A stretch of DNA of 64,000 nt from Agrocybe praecox (lineage: Eukaryota; Basidiomycota; Agaricomycetes; Agaricales; Agrocybaceae), in the NCBI GenBank assembly GCA_964017145.1, contig OZ024841.1, positions 992,001-1,056,000 on the forward strand, in the 5' to 3' direction. Below, in pieces: positions 11,838-25,398 of the stretch. Each line of letters starts with the position of its first letter. Positions within the stretch are counted from its first letter, which is position 1. Below the pieces are notes generated by a model. The model was given only the letters and a program-made list of their open reading frames with translations. It did no database searches and was not told where the DNA came from. A program made the position numbers and the translations under genes.

Positions 11838-14800
11838 TCAGAAGTTACTGCTGTCGCTGCCTGCACTACGGGCCCCTAGATCCAGCGATTCCATATCGCC
11901 GAGTAAGAGTTCGTGTTCTGGGCGTAGACGCAAGCTACTAGGGCTGCCCGTAGTTATAGAGAAATTGGCCGTTGTAGGTGAAATGCTAGTCGTTGAATTG
12001 ATAGATTGGTTGAGGGCATGTCCAAAGTTAGTACTATTACGATAAGATATAGGTTGTGAGGAATGATGAGGCTGTGAGTGTGAGGTGGATGACGTCGATG
12101 ATGTGGATTTGGAGAAGTTATGATGAGGGGAAATAAAAGTGAATGGGTATTGCGATTGATCGGCACCACTACTCTTACTGCTAATTAGTTGTGATGCCAT
12201 TTCGTCATGCAAGAGCATGGTCATGTTTGGTGGGGGTATAGGAAATATTGAAGATGTGTTGCTCAAACGCCTTTTTGCGGGGGTCGAAGTGGATGGTGGT
12301 GGATATAAGGCGTCAGATGGCCCGGCACTGGGATCCCCATCTTCGTCCAAGTACCGCGGGTTGTTATCATCGATGCTATTATGAATAATGACTGTATCAT
12401 TATATCGTTCTTCATCTGGATCTGGATCGTTGTATCTTGGTGTGGAATCCGTAGCGAGAGGACTGCTTTTTGCAGTCATGGTGCGAAAGCTACTTGTACC
12501 ACTGCTCCCGCTCCAACTCGGAGACATCCCAGGGGCTTTGATAGCTCGCAGTGCAGACAACTCTCTCCGCAAAGAGACACACTCGCGATCCACAGAGTCG
12601 TATGCATGCTGGAGGTTCTGATTATCTTGTACCAATGCCGACAAATCTTCGAGTCGGTCTCTGAGCTGTAAGTTCTCTTCCCTCAGAACACGGGCTGTTC
12701 TCTGCGAATCAGATAGCGCAGATAAGAGGGCAGCCATTTCTGTTGCATGCTTTTCCTTCAGATCGCGGAGCTCATCTCTGTCTCTTTCTCTTTCGCGGTC
12801 TCTCTCGTGCCTGTCGCGCCCGAGATATCCAAACGACTCGGAAACACTCGTAGGGGCCGTTGAAGGTGGTGACTTGAATGTCTCTCGGTCTCTACTCGAA
12901 GTCGAGACAGTGAAAGTAGGACTTTCTATCAACCCATTATAGCCATGCGGCGAGGTCCCTCCATATGAGCCGCCATAAGCAGAATATGAACCACTGCCTC
13001 GTCGACCTGGAATGCCACCAGAGCCTCCACCAGATTCCGAGAATGCCATTCGAGAGAGAGCACGAGTATGACCTGGGTTATAATCCGACGCGCTGCGCAT
13101 GGAGCCGAATCTGTTTGCGGTGGATGTTGAACTAAGGGGAGACGGTGAAGGTGCACCACCAACGCTCCCACTCCTGTCCCGCAGCCTTCCTGACAACTCG
13201 GGCGCTTCTCTTTCTTTCTCTTTGTCAAAGTCCAGCAATCCGGCCGCTTTGAATGCCTTTGCAGTTCTTGGTCCCAGCCACTCTGGCTTCGGCCCTGAGC
13301 TTACGCTAGGGCTACTTTCATGCCTGGTTCCATTAGGATGCTCTATTCTTCGGGAGCTTCTCGCACCGAGGACCGACAGGCTGCTTCCAGGCCTGGGTAT
13401 GCCACCGATACCAGCAGCCCCACCTTCCGCGTTACCATCCATCAAACCATTGCTCAACTTTCCTTTGGCAATACGTTCTTGGACGCTCATGCTCCTCCTG
13501 CGAATACGTTCAGGGGGTGTGCCGCGCGGAGCAGGAGACGCCCTTCCGCCCATACCAGCGGATACTCTCGGCGAAGGAGCGCGTCTCTCTGCACTTCTAT
13601 TGCCCGCTGCAGAGGAGGATCTTTCAACGGGGTCGAACGTCCCTCGATCACGCCGAATCTCGGTAGAGAGCGACAGGTCAGCTTCGGACATTGCATGATC
13701 GTTGGAAATATACCGAGAAGACGTAGCATGACGTGAAAGAGACGGCCGTGTCTGTGAGTCGAAGGTTGTTGTTGCACCCGCAGCTGATGACGGCCGACGA
13801 ATCTCGAGCGATGGCCGGCCTAATCCAATTTCGTTGATATATGAAGACGACGAGGGCGCTCTTCGCGAGTCTAATGACCCTCTACCTAAAGGAATGGAAG
13901 CTGTTTGAGTGTATGGAACAGGTGATGGTGAGTCATCGCCGCTTTTCATGCCCTCTTGTGATCTGCTTCCAGCTCCAAGCATCATTTGCCTAAGGGTGCG
14001 TGTTGGTGCTCTAGTGACATTCAAAGCTTCAGGGGTATATGTGCGCTCTTCGCCTGAGCCTGAACCTGAGAGTGAAGTAGGATCCTGGCCCTTTGACGCT
14101 GGAATTCTGAAGGTTCTTGGTGCTTGAGGCAAAGTCAAGAGTCGGCGGTTTGTGATAGGGGTTGAGGTAGAGACGGAGGGAGTTTGAGAAGGTAATACTG
14201 GGGGTGACGAGGGTGAAAAATCGCTGCCGTTCACAGCAATAGAAGGGCCATACGATTTTATGGGGGTTGGTTTTGGTGTAGTAATGATGCTCAAGTTTGC
14301 GGTAGTCGGAGAAGGAGTAGGTATTGAGAAGTGAGACGAGGTGGGGGTAGACGAGGGAGAATTGGAATTTGTTGACCGCAACCTGGGTAGAAAAGAAGCT
14401 CGACGTGATCCTGATAAGTGAGAGGATGGGGATGGTGGAAACGTTGGTGTGGAAGGGGAAGTTTGTTTGGACTGAGATGGCCGGACAGGAGAATGTAAGG
14501 GCCCATTCTTAGTTGCCATTGCGGGATTCAAAAGGGCCATAAGGTCTGGATCCGCGCCGTTCATGTTGAAGGTCCTGTCCGCCACGTCAGGATGATCGTC
14601 TGCGTCAATGATGACTGCTACTTTATTGGCTGTCTTCCAATCTTCGCCAGACTGCGAGGACCCTGTACTTCTCCGCAAGGCATCACGAACATCGTTTGCC
14701 ACTTCACTCGTAGACAAATTCAGAGCAGATACATCCATTTCATCAGCAGAATTAGAACGAGGACGATTGTCCGGTGTAACAGGGGGATTTGCACCATTAT

Positions 14801-15537
14801 GTCGTCGGTCTGGGTGAAGGTAATCTCGGACAACGATAAGAGGGGGTGAAAAGAGTTGTCCAACTTCCTCAGGAGAAATTTTGGACATCCCTGAGTTGTC
14901 GGCCTCGAGGATTGTTGAAAGTTCAGCTGCAAGAGGTGGCCCTGGAGACGGTGTTCGTAGCTGAAAGGCTGAGAAAGGGTTTAGCAACAAAGAAAAAATA
15001 ATATTTAAACTAACAGGACGTACCGGACCCCAAAATATCGTTGGTATTTCTATCCTCGCGTAAAGCTTGCACACTTGGTTCTCGAGGAAGTGGCTTATCC
15101 AACCTTGAAAGAGAAACTGATCGTCGCATTGCTGAGTCGTGTACTGTTTGGGAATCTGGCTTTTCAATGGCTATGACGGGGGCTAAAACGTCCTCTGATA
15201 GGGATGATTTACGATCCCGTTCTCTAACCGCCGATTTTCTGACAGACCCGAAACTTGAAAAAGGACTTTTAGGAGATGATTTCGTCGGATTTCCATCTTT
15301 ATTGGGTCCAAAAGGTAGTAGAGAGCGTAAGGTGCGGAAAGCAGGATGGCCTGTGCCTGCAGGGCCGTTGGGCGTATTTGGACTAGGTGAATAACCAATT
15401 CCCTGCGGAATTTGTGGACTTGAGCCACCAGACATAGTCCCAATAGACTGGCGACGCGATCCTGACGCGAAGAATCCCTTCGCCTGTTGCGGTAAGGTGG
15501 ACGTTGAGGTACTTGGAGATCGTTTTTCTGTATACAT
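11838..15537 (-). CDS. Large Ser/Pro-rich protein with a coiled coil
   Basis: Exon 1 (15024-15537) and exon 2 (11838-14968) give 1214 aa. Only the acceptor at 14969-14970 keeps the frame and gives GSAFQLRTPSPGPP. Most of the protein is disordered, rich in Ser, Pro, Thr, Gly and Arg, with many SPSP and RRPSS-like sites typical of phosphorylated scaffold proteins. One structured part is visible at about residues 885-980: a charged RERERD run leading into a heptad coiled coil (LKEKHATEMAALLSALSDSQ, then LREENLQLRDRLEDLSALVQ, then RECVSLRRELSALRA). No membrane helix or catalytic domain was found. A role in the cell cortex, cytoskeleton or polarity is conceivable but only inference. Confidence 0.85.
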
Positions 15538-16163
15538 TGCCCCCGTTGTGTTTCAACCAGCTCTCAAGCCCAGGTCGATACAGATATCGAGGAGTTCCTT
15601 GTGTACTGAACCTTGGAAACCTGATATTACGAGACAGAAATCATGGTAAAGCAGAGAGGCCTGTTGGATAAATGATTCCAACGGTCCAAAGCTTTCGAGG
15701 TCCATCAAAAATAGTTTCCCGCGACTCACGTTCTGCCAAATACGCGATCACGTGGTTTGGCAGATCCAGTCAAAGGATTTGCACCTGCCACCAACGTACT
15801 TACTCATTGCTCAAACTCTGTCAATGCACCGCAAAACTGTACAACAATGGCCTTCACAAGCAATTATTTCTTTAACTGGATCTAAATTTTGCTCCCATAG
15901 CGCATGAACCGTGAAAGGCTCAGATCGAAAAAAGTCTGAGAATTGGTGCGTCTCGGGTGGGTTTCAGAGCAAGTGTCACCAAATGCGACATATCCGCCGC
16001 TGGAACATATTCCAAAATCGCCGGGATGACGCATTTTTTGAGAAGATATAAAAGCAGGGAAAATTCATCGGAGGCTTCTACACTTCAATCTTGAACACTA
16101 TTCATCGCATATATCCACATCAATCCATCGAAGCGCTAGACGCCATCGCAAGTAATCAACAAC
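15538..16163. promoter_or_regulatory. Divergent promoter region
   Basis: These 626 bp lie between the starts of the coiled-coil gene and the allergen-like gene. A TATAAAAG box is at 16047-16054, about 110 bp before the plus-strand ATG, and suits a strongly expressed downstream gene. No repeat was seen. Confidence 0.45.
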
Positions 16164-18102
16164 ATGGGTCCGTTGATATTGACCTTCAAAAGGATGTGGA
16201 TTATGCTAATAAGGACCGCCGTTAGGTATTGGATCTACTGTCAAAAACATGCTCGGAAACGACGGCAATGAGGCGGAAGACCGGGTGAACACTGACAGAG
16301 CGCCAAGCAGGTACGACACGGATCTGAAGGAGACCAATCGCCACAGCCTTTCGGGTCGTCAGTCGAAACTTCCTGCTGGTACTGGGCCTGGTACTACCGG
16401 AAAACCCGCTGCTGGGACGATTCATTCAACGGAGCTCGCTATGAGGCAGGATGTCGAACGCGCCAAAACTCAAGGAGCTGCTGGGTATGGCACCGACGCT
16501 GCAGCTGCTACAGGGGGTAGCCTTAGCGGGACACATCAAGCCAAAAGTTCGTCCATTTTTGTGCATTATTTTGTTCAATAATCTGACACTGTGTTAGCTC
16601 GAACTAGTCAATTAGGTAGCCAATCAGGTACCAGGACCGAAGGCGTTTCTCCAGCCACGACCTCAACGCGAACGACGGTTAACCCTACTCGTGAGCACGA
16701 AACCGATTTCAGTTCTCGTAATCTGGACTCCGATTATGGAGATAGTCGTATGTCACGTTTATATCGTTCTAATAAGCCTATTCTAATCACCAAGGTTTAA
16801 TAGGCATCAATTCAGACAGGGAAGAAATCTCTTATGGTGAGCGCACTGAATATCGCGATCTCGAAGGCCGCGGTCGTTCTGGAAGTAAGTAATATCGTGG
16901 TTTTGTGCCTACTACCCCGCTCATGGTCTACTTTGCTTTTAGGTATCACCCACACCCATGCACATGGCCATACAAAGACTGGCGCAAAAGATGCTATGCC
17001 CTCCGGAAATGCTGAGGAGGATACAGTTCAACTTGAACGTACGTGCATCATCATTTCGTATAGAACCTGCCTAATTTATCCTGGTTAATAGCTGTCACTC
17101 GTGAACGGGTTCGTCATATCGAGACCGAGGAAGTAGCCCGTGTCATGGAGCGTGAACGCCATGGTAAGTTGTCGAATTTTTTTCTTTATTTGTTGATCCC
17201 TTCCTTAATCATGTATTGCTCGCAGTCCATCACATCCAGCATCACGCCCAACCGATCATCGCAGCTGAAGAATTAGCAGAAGAGCATAGAGAACAAGTCA
17301 GTCATTTAGCTATAATCTCCGTTACACTTTCTTAGCATTTTTTTTTGCATCAGATCCATCCCGTCACCGTTATCAAGGAAATTCACGCCAACAAAGTCGA
17401 AGACAACACGTTGTTCGAGGGACAAGTTCATCAATTCCGTGACACACTCGTAAGTAGTTTAAGCATTTAACACATCTCGTTTCGTTTCTCAAATGTGGCG
17501 CGATTTTTTTTAGTCCCATACAGCGAAAGAGCGTACCGTCATTGACAAGGGTACCACCGTGAATGAGATAGTTCATCACCATGTCCATCACGTCATTCAA
17601 CCTATAATCGAAAAAGAGAGCAAGTGTCGCCTATCGTTTTGGCTTATCCTTGACAAAGCTGATCTTTTTGTGCAGCCATTGAAAAGAAACGCATTCATAC
17701 CACCATTCCCATCAAGGAAGTTACGAACGAAGCTCCCGTTGTCCATCAATCGCAGACGCACGCTCCTGTTCCCATCGAACACTTCCTCCAACGCGGGGGC
17801 ACTCTTGAGGGTGCCGTATCCCAGGACGAAATCACCAAGAGGGTTCTCCATACCGGCGAGTGTTACCGCGAGGTTAATGGTATCGCGGAGACTTTGGAAC
17901 GCGATTTGAACCTTGGAAAAGCCACTGTTCGTATTCCGCGTTTATCCATTTACTGCGAGTGTCCTGGATAGCTGATCTTCTGCGCAACTTAAAACAGCGT
18001 GTCCAAGAAACGATGACCACCAAGGGTAAAGAGGTTCCTTCCAAGAAGTTTTCCGCTGGACAAGTTGAACAGTCTCGCGTTCAAGTTAGCTCGAAGAATT
18101 GA
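16164..18102 (+). CDS. Allergen-like His-rich protein, 11 exons
   Basis: Exons: 16164-16167, 16226-16546, 16598-16747, 16804-16884, 16943-17038, 17092-17163, 17226-17296, 17354-17449, 17514-17619, 17676-17926, 17998-18102. They total 1353 nt (450 aa), with all phases matching. The start is a 4-nt exon (ATG G) spliced to GIGSTVKNMLGND. The N-terminal third is polar and disordered. The C-terminal half has repeated charged and histidine motifs: HHIQHHAQPIIAAEELAEEH, VNEIVHHHVHHVIQPIIEKE and TIEKKRIHTTIPIKEV. These resemble the fungal 'allergen' family typified by ..HTTVPIHEVHH.., a comparison from memory. The junction after exon 9 uses a GC donor (17620, GCAAGT); it is the only one giving EKETIEKK. 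No signal peptide. Molecular function unknown; members are often stress or development associated. Confidence 0.85.
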
Positions 18103-18764
18103 GAATCGTCGTTGTCGTTGACGATTCTCTGACCGTATGTCTTTATTGTCCTTGCCACTTCTGCGCATCCAGTAAATATTGTGCACTTGTATGATTAGAA
18201 AATTTGTGTTTCGACCGTAATAAAACAATCATGTATCTTTGTTCTAGGATGTAAAATGTGGATTGAAGCTATTTACCTATTCTTCATTATTATAGCCGAG
18301 TTCATCCACTAAAAGAGATTATTAATTCTTGCTCTACGTGATTAATACACATTCTATATATGCATGTAAGAGATGAGTATGTTTTTAACGGGAGTATACT
18401 CTAGTGGAACGGTTATCAGTGTAGCGTGCTCTGGCCTATGCGAAAGCGTGGGACAAATGAATTCGCAGATCTCTCTGGTTTGATTGTGCGCGAAGAAGGG
18501 TAGATGTGTGTCCTTGTTTCTGGTCGAGCCAGAATTGAAGGACAGAGCTCCCCCTTTTGTCCCGCTATTCTAACGTCTATTATTTCGAAGCACCACTCAT
18601 TTTTTGCTTTTGCATGTACCATATATATTACCTGTGCACCTGAAATTCCAGGTCTCTGTGACCTATTCATTTTTATTTTGCCCGAAATTTATGCACTGTA
18701 TCCAAAACAATCGCAGTATATAGATAGTAGAACGAAAATAAACAAGCGTGTTAATAGAAAAAAA
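18103..18764. other. Convergent intergenic gap
   Basis: 660 bp between the allergen-like gene and the 3' end of the SNF2-RING gene. Only motif-free small ORFs are present. Confidence 0.4.
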
Positions 18765-21700
18765 TCATGATAATCTTGAAGGTCCAGCCACAGCGTTAGA
18801 TCGAATAACCGGCCTCTGTGTAATTCCATCGTGCATTTCGACGTCATTTGTAGGGTAGGCAACAGCTGTGGGGGGAAGCAAATACTCGAGATCCTCAAAC
18901 ATGTGTGGGAATAGGATAGCTAGCATGTCGTCGACTTTGTATATAAAGTCGCCTCGCTGCACTCCCTTTTGACGCTTTTCGGGGTCGTCTATCGAACTTT
19001 CGCTCTCTTTGGTAAACGGAGAGACGCTGACAGTACCCAAGGAATTTGCTTTGGTATATAGCGAAAGTCCTTTTCTAGCAGCGAGATCGAGTATGTTGCG
19101 TTCGATGGTATCTACCAGAAGGAAATAAATGGTCAGACAGAAATCAGAGAAAGGACATATGTGTTTACCTTCAGCATAATAGCAGTATACCTCCGTCGGG
19201 CGTGTTTGACCCAAGCGGTCAATTCTAGCAATAGCTTGTATTTCGAAGCTGTGATGCACCACACTCTCTAACAAGAAGACACGAGAGGCACATGTAACGT
19301 TTAGACCCGCATTTTCTCGCTCCCTATAACAAGGAAAAAATACCGAATTATAATCTGCGTAGAAAGCATGGAAACGTGCTTACCCGTGTAATAACAAAAC
19401 CAAAATGTCGGGATCTGAGGTGAATTTTTCTGTGGTACTTTTTGATCCTTGATCAATACGCAAACATTTAATCCCGTTGTCTTTCAAGGCTCTCTCGACA
19501 ACTGAAAATGGACGAGGTAAGAGACGGCACTGGAACATACAGTACATCGACTTACTATGTAACGAGTCAGCCCAAGCAGAGAATATGATGCTTTTCGCAC
19601 CGGGATCCGTCACTTTAAGATACGCAAGATGCCGCACAAGTGTTTGGATTTTGCTACCAAAATCTCCGTAGGTCTCCATAGTCTGTATTTCACTGAAAAC
19701 TGCCGGATCTGAATAGAGAAGGGTTTAATTATCATACGATGGAAGCAGAAAATCAAACGAACCAACGGTGTTATAGGTGATTTGTCTATGTGATTGGGGG
19801 GCAGGTTCTCCAGAAATAGGTTGCGGAGGGGGTTCTTTTTCTTTAGCATTGATCGTGAATCGCTGGACAGTATCTGGATTGATGGCCACTCTGGAGATGA
19901 AAAAGAAAACAAGTGTCAGTGGCCTGGATGTGCTGTGAAATTAAGTATTTCTACTTACCGACAAACTGGACAAGTTTTACCTTCTCTTCGTGTCAACCAT
20001 GCTTTCATACATTCCTGGAAAAAGTTAAGTGTCGAACTGCATGTTGATACAAAACACCCATACTTCGCAGAATATGTGCGCACTGTGGCAATTAATGTAA
20101 GAAAAACAAAGGTAGCTCTAAAATAAAATGCAAGAACTTACCACTGTGTGATAAATCCTCGCACAAAGTCTTGCCGACAGAGAATACAATTTGTGTCTTC
20201 TTCTGAAGTATCACCCTTATCCTTGTCCTCGGAAAGATTGTCCAAGTATCGTTGGCGAGCTCGAGTAGTATTTATTTTGGCATCTAGCGCGGCCCATTCA
20301 GTGAAGCAGACTTGTATAGCAGCGTCAAGGGTTTGCTCTTCCCACTCGACTTCTGCGACGGAATCCGAGATTTCCTGGAGCTGCCTGAAATACAATATGC
20401 GCTGATTAAATGCTTTTCTCAAAAGTGCGAGATCGGATTCGAGTTTGGTGTGCACCAAATCTTCATTAATTGAATGTCAATGGACCAATAGTCGATGGAA
20501 ATGTAATTAAACGTACTTTGATCAGACAGTAGACACCGTAATTGTTCAATAGCGTCTTTAAGAATGATTTTCTCAGTATCTTCATCTTTCGTAATTTTGA
20601 CGGCAGCAGCATTGAGCTCGATTAGGACCTGGGTAAATGTGTTAGCACGGAAAACAAAATATGTAAAGCAGGGACTATGTGCTCAAACTCACAGATTTAA
20701 TCGATCGCCCTTTTAACTTCAATAATAACTCTTTGCGGGTGGCCGATAACTCTTTATGAAGGACCTCGTGCTCTGGTTGAATATCAAAGCCCTCGACAGC
20801 AGCCATATCTAGACCTTCATCAGCCGCAGCCGCAGCTTTCATCGCCGCTTTCGTATGACGAAGTTGCTTTTCACGGACGTCATGCGCGGCAAGCAATGTT
20901 CGCTCGTTCAGTAGAGCTTCGCGCCGATCTGCCAACAGAGCAGAATACGCTTGAAGATAAGTCTCGGCTTCGCCTTGGTCGTCGAGAGTTCGTTGATACT
21001 CTTGACCGTCAACTTCCTCGTCTGCACCAGAGTTCAGTGGCTTCGTGAGGATCCCCATAACATGGGTCCTCCATTGCCACATAAGTCTCGTTTCCTCGTT
21101 AAGGACAGTTTCGACAATAGTGTTGACTTCTTCCATCTGTACATAGGTCACAGTGTTTAGTATTTGGGATATGATTTAGTAGCTGAAGAATACTGACAAG
21201 ATCTGCGGATCTTATTCCACCCTGTCCAAAAAACGGTGTGTCGATGGTAAGTTCCTCAAGGCTCAGGTTCTTTGATACGTTTCTTCTCTGTAATACAGCT
21301 ACGGCCTTGTTGGCCTCATCCTCCGTGTCTAGCAATTAAAATAGGATCAAGATAGTCTGAGTATTTTGAGGAATTCAGTGACAAGTACAGGATACATACC
21401 TTTTAATAAGTCACGACGAAGTTGTTCTGCGGCTTGATACGCAGCATCCTCTGCGGAACTTCCGAGGACGTGATAAACGTCACCCTGCAAGAACTTGACC
21501 CTGTGCAGAGTAACGTAAGCCTCTCGAAGACGCGCCTTAAGCGCACGTCGCTTAACGCGATGTTCTTCTCCGACTGGCGTTTTCGGTAAGCCTTTCTCTT
21601 CTGGATCCTCTTCCCCTCCTTCGTCCTCCCTTTCATCCTCAATATCACGTGCCTTTCTTTTACCCTTCTTATCATCGGGAGTTTCTTCCTCTAAACCCTT

Positions 21701-24571
21701 TTCCTGCCTCTCTAAACGGAGACGTGCCGCTTCTTCTTTAAGTATCTTACCTCTAGCATCATGCTGAGTTAACACATCTTTGATCTCGTCAATGTGTTTC
21801 TTCGAATCAGTCTCTGCCATTTGCAGTGTGTGTAGGGCACTTTGGTAACGATTCACTACAGCCTCATTTTGTTGTTCGAGTTGGGCATGCCGAATAAGCA
21901 TCTGAATTTTGGCCTTACAGTCTTCCATCAGGTTCTTCCAATTTTGGTCTTGCATTGACTAGGGAATAATTAACCATTAAAATTCCTGTATTTACAAGAC
22001 TAATATGACTGCTTACCCGTAGGACAGCATCGATGGTCTTAAGAGCACCAGGTTTATAGAGGTTGTCGCCTCTTCTTTGCAATTGTCCGACCTTGGAGAA
22101 ATATTTCAAAAATGGAATAGATATGGTGGCAGAATCCTCATACTTGTGGATGGGTACAAATACCGCGAAGACGACGGATTGATGTTCGGAGTACGTTGAT
22201 GTTCGCTTCCCAGCCAGCAGTAGCCGCAACACCTCTCGCATCGAGGCCCAGAAGGAGTAAAACTGCTTCAACGTTTTGATCGTACACCTTTTTAATTTAT
22301 TTGAATAAAATTTAGAATAACTCCAGTTGGGATACCCACATGTCGCTCGACCTTTCCGAGTTCAATCGGAACGAGGTACCTCGTTTGTTGAGGTATGGTG
22401 AGTTCGGCGGTGACATTGGACTTCATCGTTCTAATGAGAGAATCCAGAGGTTTGAGTGAGGGGATTGGAATACAAATTCGTCAAACGCACCGGATTCCAT
22501 AGTGTCGTAAAAATGACGCAAATTCGTCGCTAAATCCAGGCTTTAACAATCTGTTCCAGTGTCGAAGGTTGCCGACAAGTTGGTCTATGCGCAAGAATCT
22601 TTCGATAATTTAGTAAGCATGTTGAATCGTTTTGACAAATAATAACATACTTGAGGACGTGGATTAAGTCTGACATCTGGGACTTCGCAGGTGTTCCAGA
22701 TACGGCGAGAGATGAAAGCCTAGGAATCAAAGAAACCATCTCACTGGTGAATTACACATGAAGTTAATAAATGTATTTCGTTGCAACAGCGAGAGTAGAA
22801 CTTACGCAGCCCTGCCGCCGCCAACCATTTGAACTTCATCCATGACTACACGTTTCCATTCGACCATAACGAGTGGGCTGCGAATGCGTCCAGTCAAGGA
22901 ATACGTTGCTTCTTCTCTTCGTGGTCGATCAGGAGCGGGACGCGCAACATGAATTTCGGTACGCAGTATCGGGTAAGTGGTGATTACTACGTCGAATTGG
23001 TGTACATAGTCACACCACTCGAGCACCTCGCCGCTATCACTCCTCGAAAGGGATCCGTCGGCGTTCGACTCCATGTCTTCACTATCGCCAGATGTCGCTT
23101 TTTGCTTTCCATTCTTTGATGCGCGTTTAATTCGCTTGGGTTTCGGTTTCGATTCGATTTCCAATGTAGAAAACCTAGCGAGCTCCCTTTCGGTTTTGGT
23201 AATAGGCACTTTAACTTTCGTCCAGCCATCATAGACAAGAACCTTTAATGAGGGTGCGTGTCTTGCTAATTCAGCCTTCCATTGAGAAGCCAATGCCGGA
23301 GGCGTCACTATGAGAGTACTCTACAAGGTCTATCGTTAGCTATGAAACGACAGTAACGGACAAGAACATACCTTAACGGCTTTGATATCCAAACGAGCTT
23401 CTGAATCCCAACGCGTGAGGGTTGGATTATAATCCGGTGGTGCAGGGTTCAGCATAATCAACGCAATGGTTTCTACTGTTTTGCCAAGACCAGGTTCCTC
23501 GGCTAACATACCTCCATAAACGACAGGTTGCTCTGGCTCCTGATCCCGCAGCTCTCCGCTCAAGCGGTTAAAATATAAAGTGTCCTCGTTATCCTTGATG
23601 TCCTCCCAAAAAGAAAATCCAGAAGACGACGCGCGAGGCACTATGTTTCCTTCCGCCGTTACTGACATGCCTTCTTTTTCGAGCAGCCAGGCAACACTGC
23701 GAACCTGGAATGGTAGAAGAGTGGGTAGGAGAGATTCCGGTTGCATAGCCTCAACTGCTTTTGTAGAAGGCAATGGAGACGCAGGACCCATGATTGAATA
23801 GAATGCAGAGACCGTAACAGGGTCGTTAACGTGGTCCGAAACGACCTCGTCTGGGAGACATGCAGCACGCATAACACGTCGTTGGGCATCTTCGACGGCA
23901 TGGATGATTTTCTTGGGCTGCTTGTGGGGTATAGGTTGTAAGATTGCGGGTATCTTGAGAAAGACTCCGAGGGTTAAAAAGAGTGAAAAAGGGAGCTTGA
24001 GTAATTCTTCTTCATCAAAATGGAATTGTATTGCGAGACTTCCTTCGATGCGAGCACGACCAGCACTTTGAAGCGTCTGGAATGCCATAAGAAGATCGGG
24101 TGTAAGAGTATCGTTGGATTCCCCGTCAATCAAGAGAGGAGGGACATGCAGTAGTTCTTGACCAGAGGACATACATATATCGGCGGCAAGGCTGACATCT
24201 CCCAGATCCATACTTCCCTCTCTTTCTCTGAAACTGGACAACACCAAACGCAAGTCTTCTTCTTCTTTAGACCACGCTTCCATATCTTCGCCGCAGTCAA
24301 CATGATATTGCATTTCGAGGACATGTTCTAGGATATGAATCTCGTCCTTCGAGGAGCTTTCACCTGTGTGAGGGCTTTTCGTGCGCTTTTTGCTGGGCTG
24401 CCCGTTTGAATGCTCCGCGGCTTTCCTTTTATTTTTTGAGCCTGACGCATTTCTTACTGAACGGATAATTTGTGTGAAGAGAGAAACGTTAAGATTGGAG
24501 CTCGCAGCCTTATTAGAGATATGAGGTGGTCGTCTGAGGGGTATAACATGACTTGAGCTGGTTTCTCGCAT
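18765..24571 (-). CDS. SHPRH: SNF2-family ATPase with RING finger, SHPRH/Irc20-like E3 ubiquitin ligase
   Basis: A long gene with roughly 20 short introns, for example 23321-23371 and 22744-22805. The Walker A stretch GGMLAEEPGLGKTVETIALI lies near residues 350-370. It is followed by STLIVTPPALASQWKAEL, the motif II sequence VVMDEVQMV and the motif III stretch RLSSLAVSGTPAK. A long helical, charged insert follows. The RING is rebuilt across introns as CILCRQDFVRGFITQC-AHIFCEEC-MKAW..CPVC (C3HC4, from about 20200 down to 19950). The C-terminal helicase half has SIIFSAWADSL, SKSTTEKFTSDPDILVLLLHG and the motif VI stretch IARIDRLGQTRPTEVYCYYAE. A RING lying between the two ATPase lobes is the SHPRH/Irc20 order. 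These nuclear enzymes act in PCNA polyubiquitination and DNA repair or tolerance. The DExx box reads DEVQ, close to family form. Exon ends inside the insert are less certain. Confidence 0.9.
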
Positions 24572-24810
24572 CCGGAATGATGGTGGTAAAGAAAGAAAGG
24601 GATTATGGCAGTGTTACCGTTTATGGAATATTGGTGTGATGTGACTCAATCATGTGCTCTGCGCGGACGCGACAGTAACGGTGACTTATCGAACGAGTCA
24701 TAGAGATTAACACCTTCCGAAACAAATAACATACGTCAGCGAACGCCGAACTCTTGTTCTTTGTCCTAGATACTTTACTGCATACGACTTCACATCTGTC
24801 TCCTGGAACC
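24572..24810. promoter_or_regulatory. Bidirectional promoter of SHPRH-like gene and FMP46
   Basis: Only 239 bp separate the two divergent ATGs (24571 minus, 24811 plus). Both promoters must overlap here. No clear TATA box was seen. Confidence 0.5.
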
Positions 24811-25398
24811 ATGTTCAATTCTTTCAAACGTAAACTGGTTCGTTTCTTCTTCAATTTCGAAGTGTATAACCGATTTACTGTGCTTTATTAGCCCGAAATT
24901 ACGGTATTGTAAGTTATTCAAAAGGTTGACCTTTGAAACAAATGAATGCTAGTGGGCACTAACGAATAACACCGAAATAGTCACAAGCCAAGTTCCCCAT
25001 CGTCCAATCAAGCAGTACACCTCCTTCGCTCTGCACTCTCAGAACCATATCCTCCAGGACACAAAGATGGCAAAGGCCAGCCACTAGCATTCCAGCTAGA
25101 AGTGATAGAATCCCCGCCAAATCCTGACCAACTAAAGACAATAATGTCCTACCTCCCCTTACGCGCGACCAACCCGAACATGCTGTTCCTTTCAGCGCAT
25201 TACTCTGCGCCAAGCGGGAGCGATCAGCCAACAACCATACAGGGGATCTCTGAACTTGCGCAAAAGAATCCCAATGCTCTCAAGTGGCCTATTGTCGTTG
25301 ATTGGCTCGGTGGACAGGCCAGCGTTGGAGATGTGGAAGGTGTGAAGAAGATTCTGGAGAGATTGAGGCAGAAACGAGATGGAGAAATTGAGGAGTAA
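24811..25398 (+). CDS. FMP46: FMP46-type thioredoxin-like mitochondrial protein
   Basis: Three exons (24811-24837, 24892-24908, 24981-25398) give 153 aa. The 17-nt middle exon is needed to form KLPEITVFHKPSSPSSNQAV. The protein has the family features of the fungal redox protein Fmp46 (DUF1687): an N-terminal beta strand ending FHKPSSPSS in place of a thioredoxin CxxC, then LRSALSEPYPPG, FQLEVIESPPNPDQLKTIMS, KWPIVVDWLGGQASVGD and a final helix. In yeast the relative is a mitochondrial protein of unknown function with a thioredoxin-like fold. The CxxC positions lack both cysteines, so classical dithiol activity is unlikely. The arsenate reductase-like Cys is not seen either. It shares a promoter with the SHPRH-like gene. 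Confidence 0.9.

Noticed and set aside
13099..13698. 199-aa plus-strand ORF
   Set aside because: Antisense of the Ser/Pro-rich coiled-coil gene, which has clear coding structure on the minus strand.
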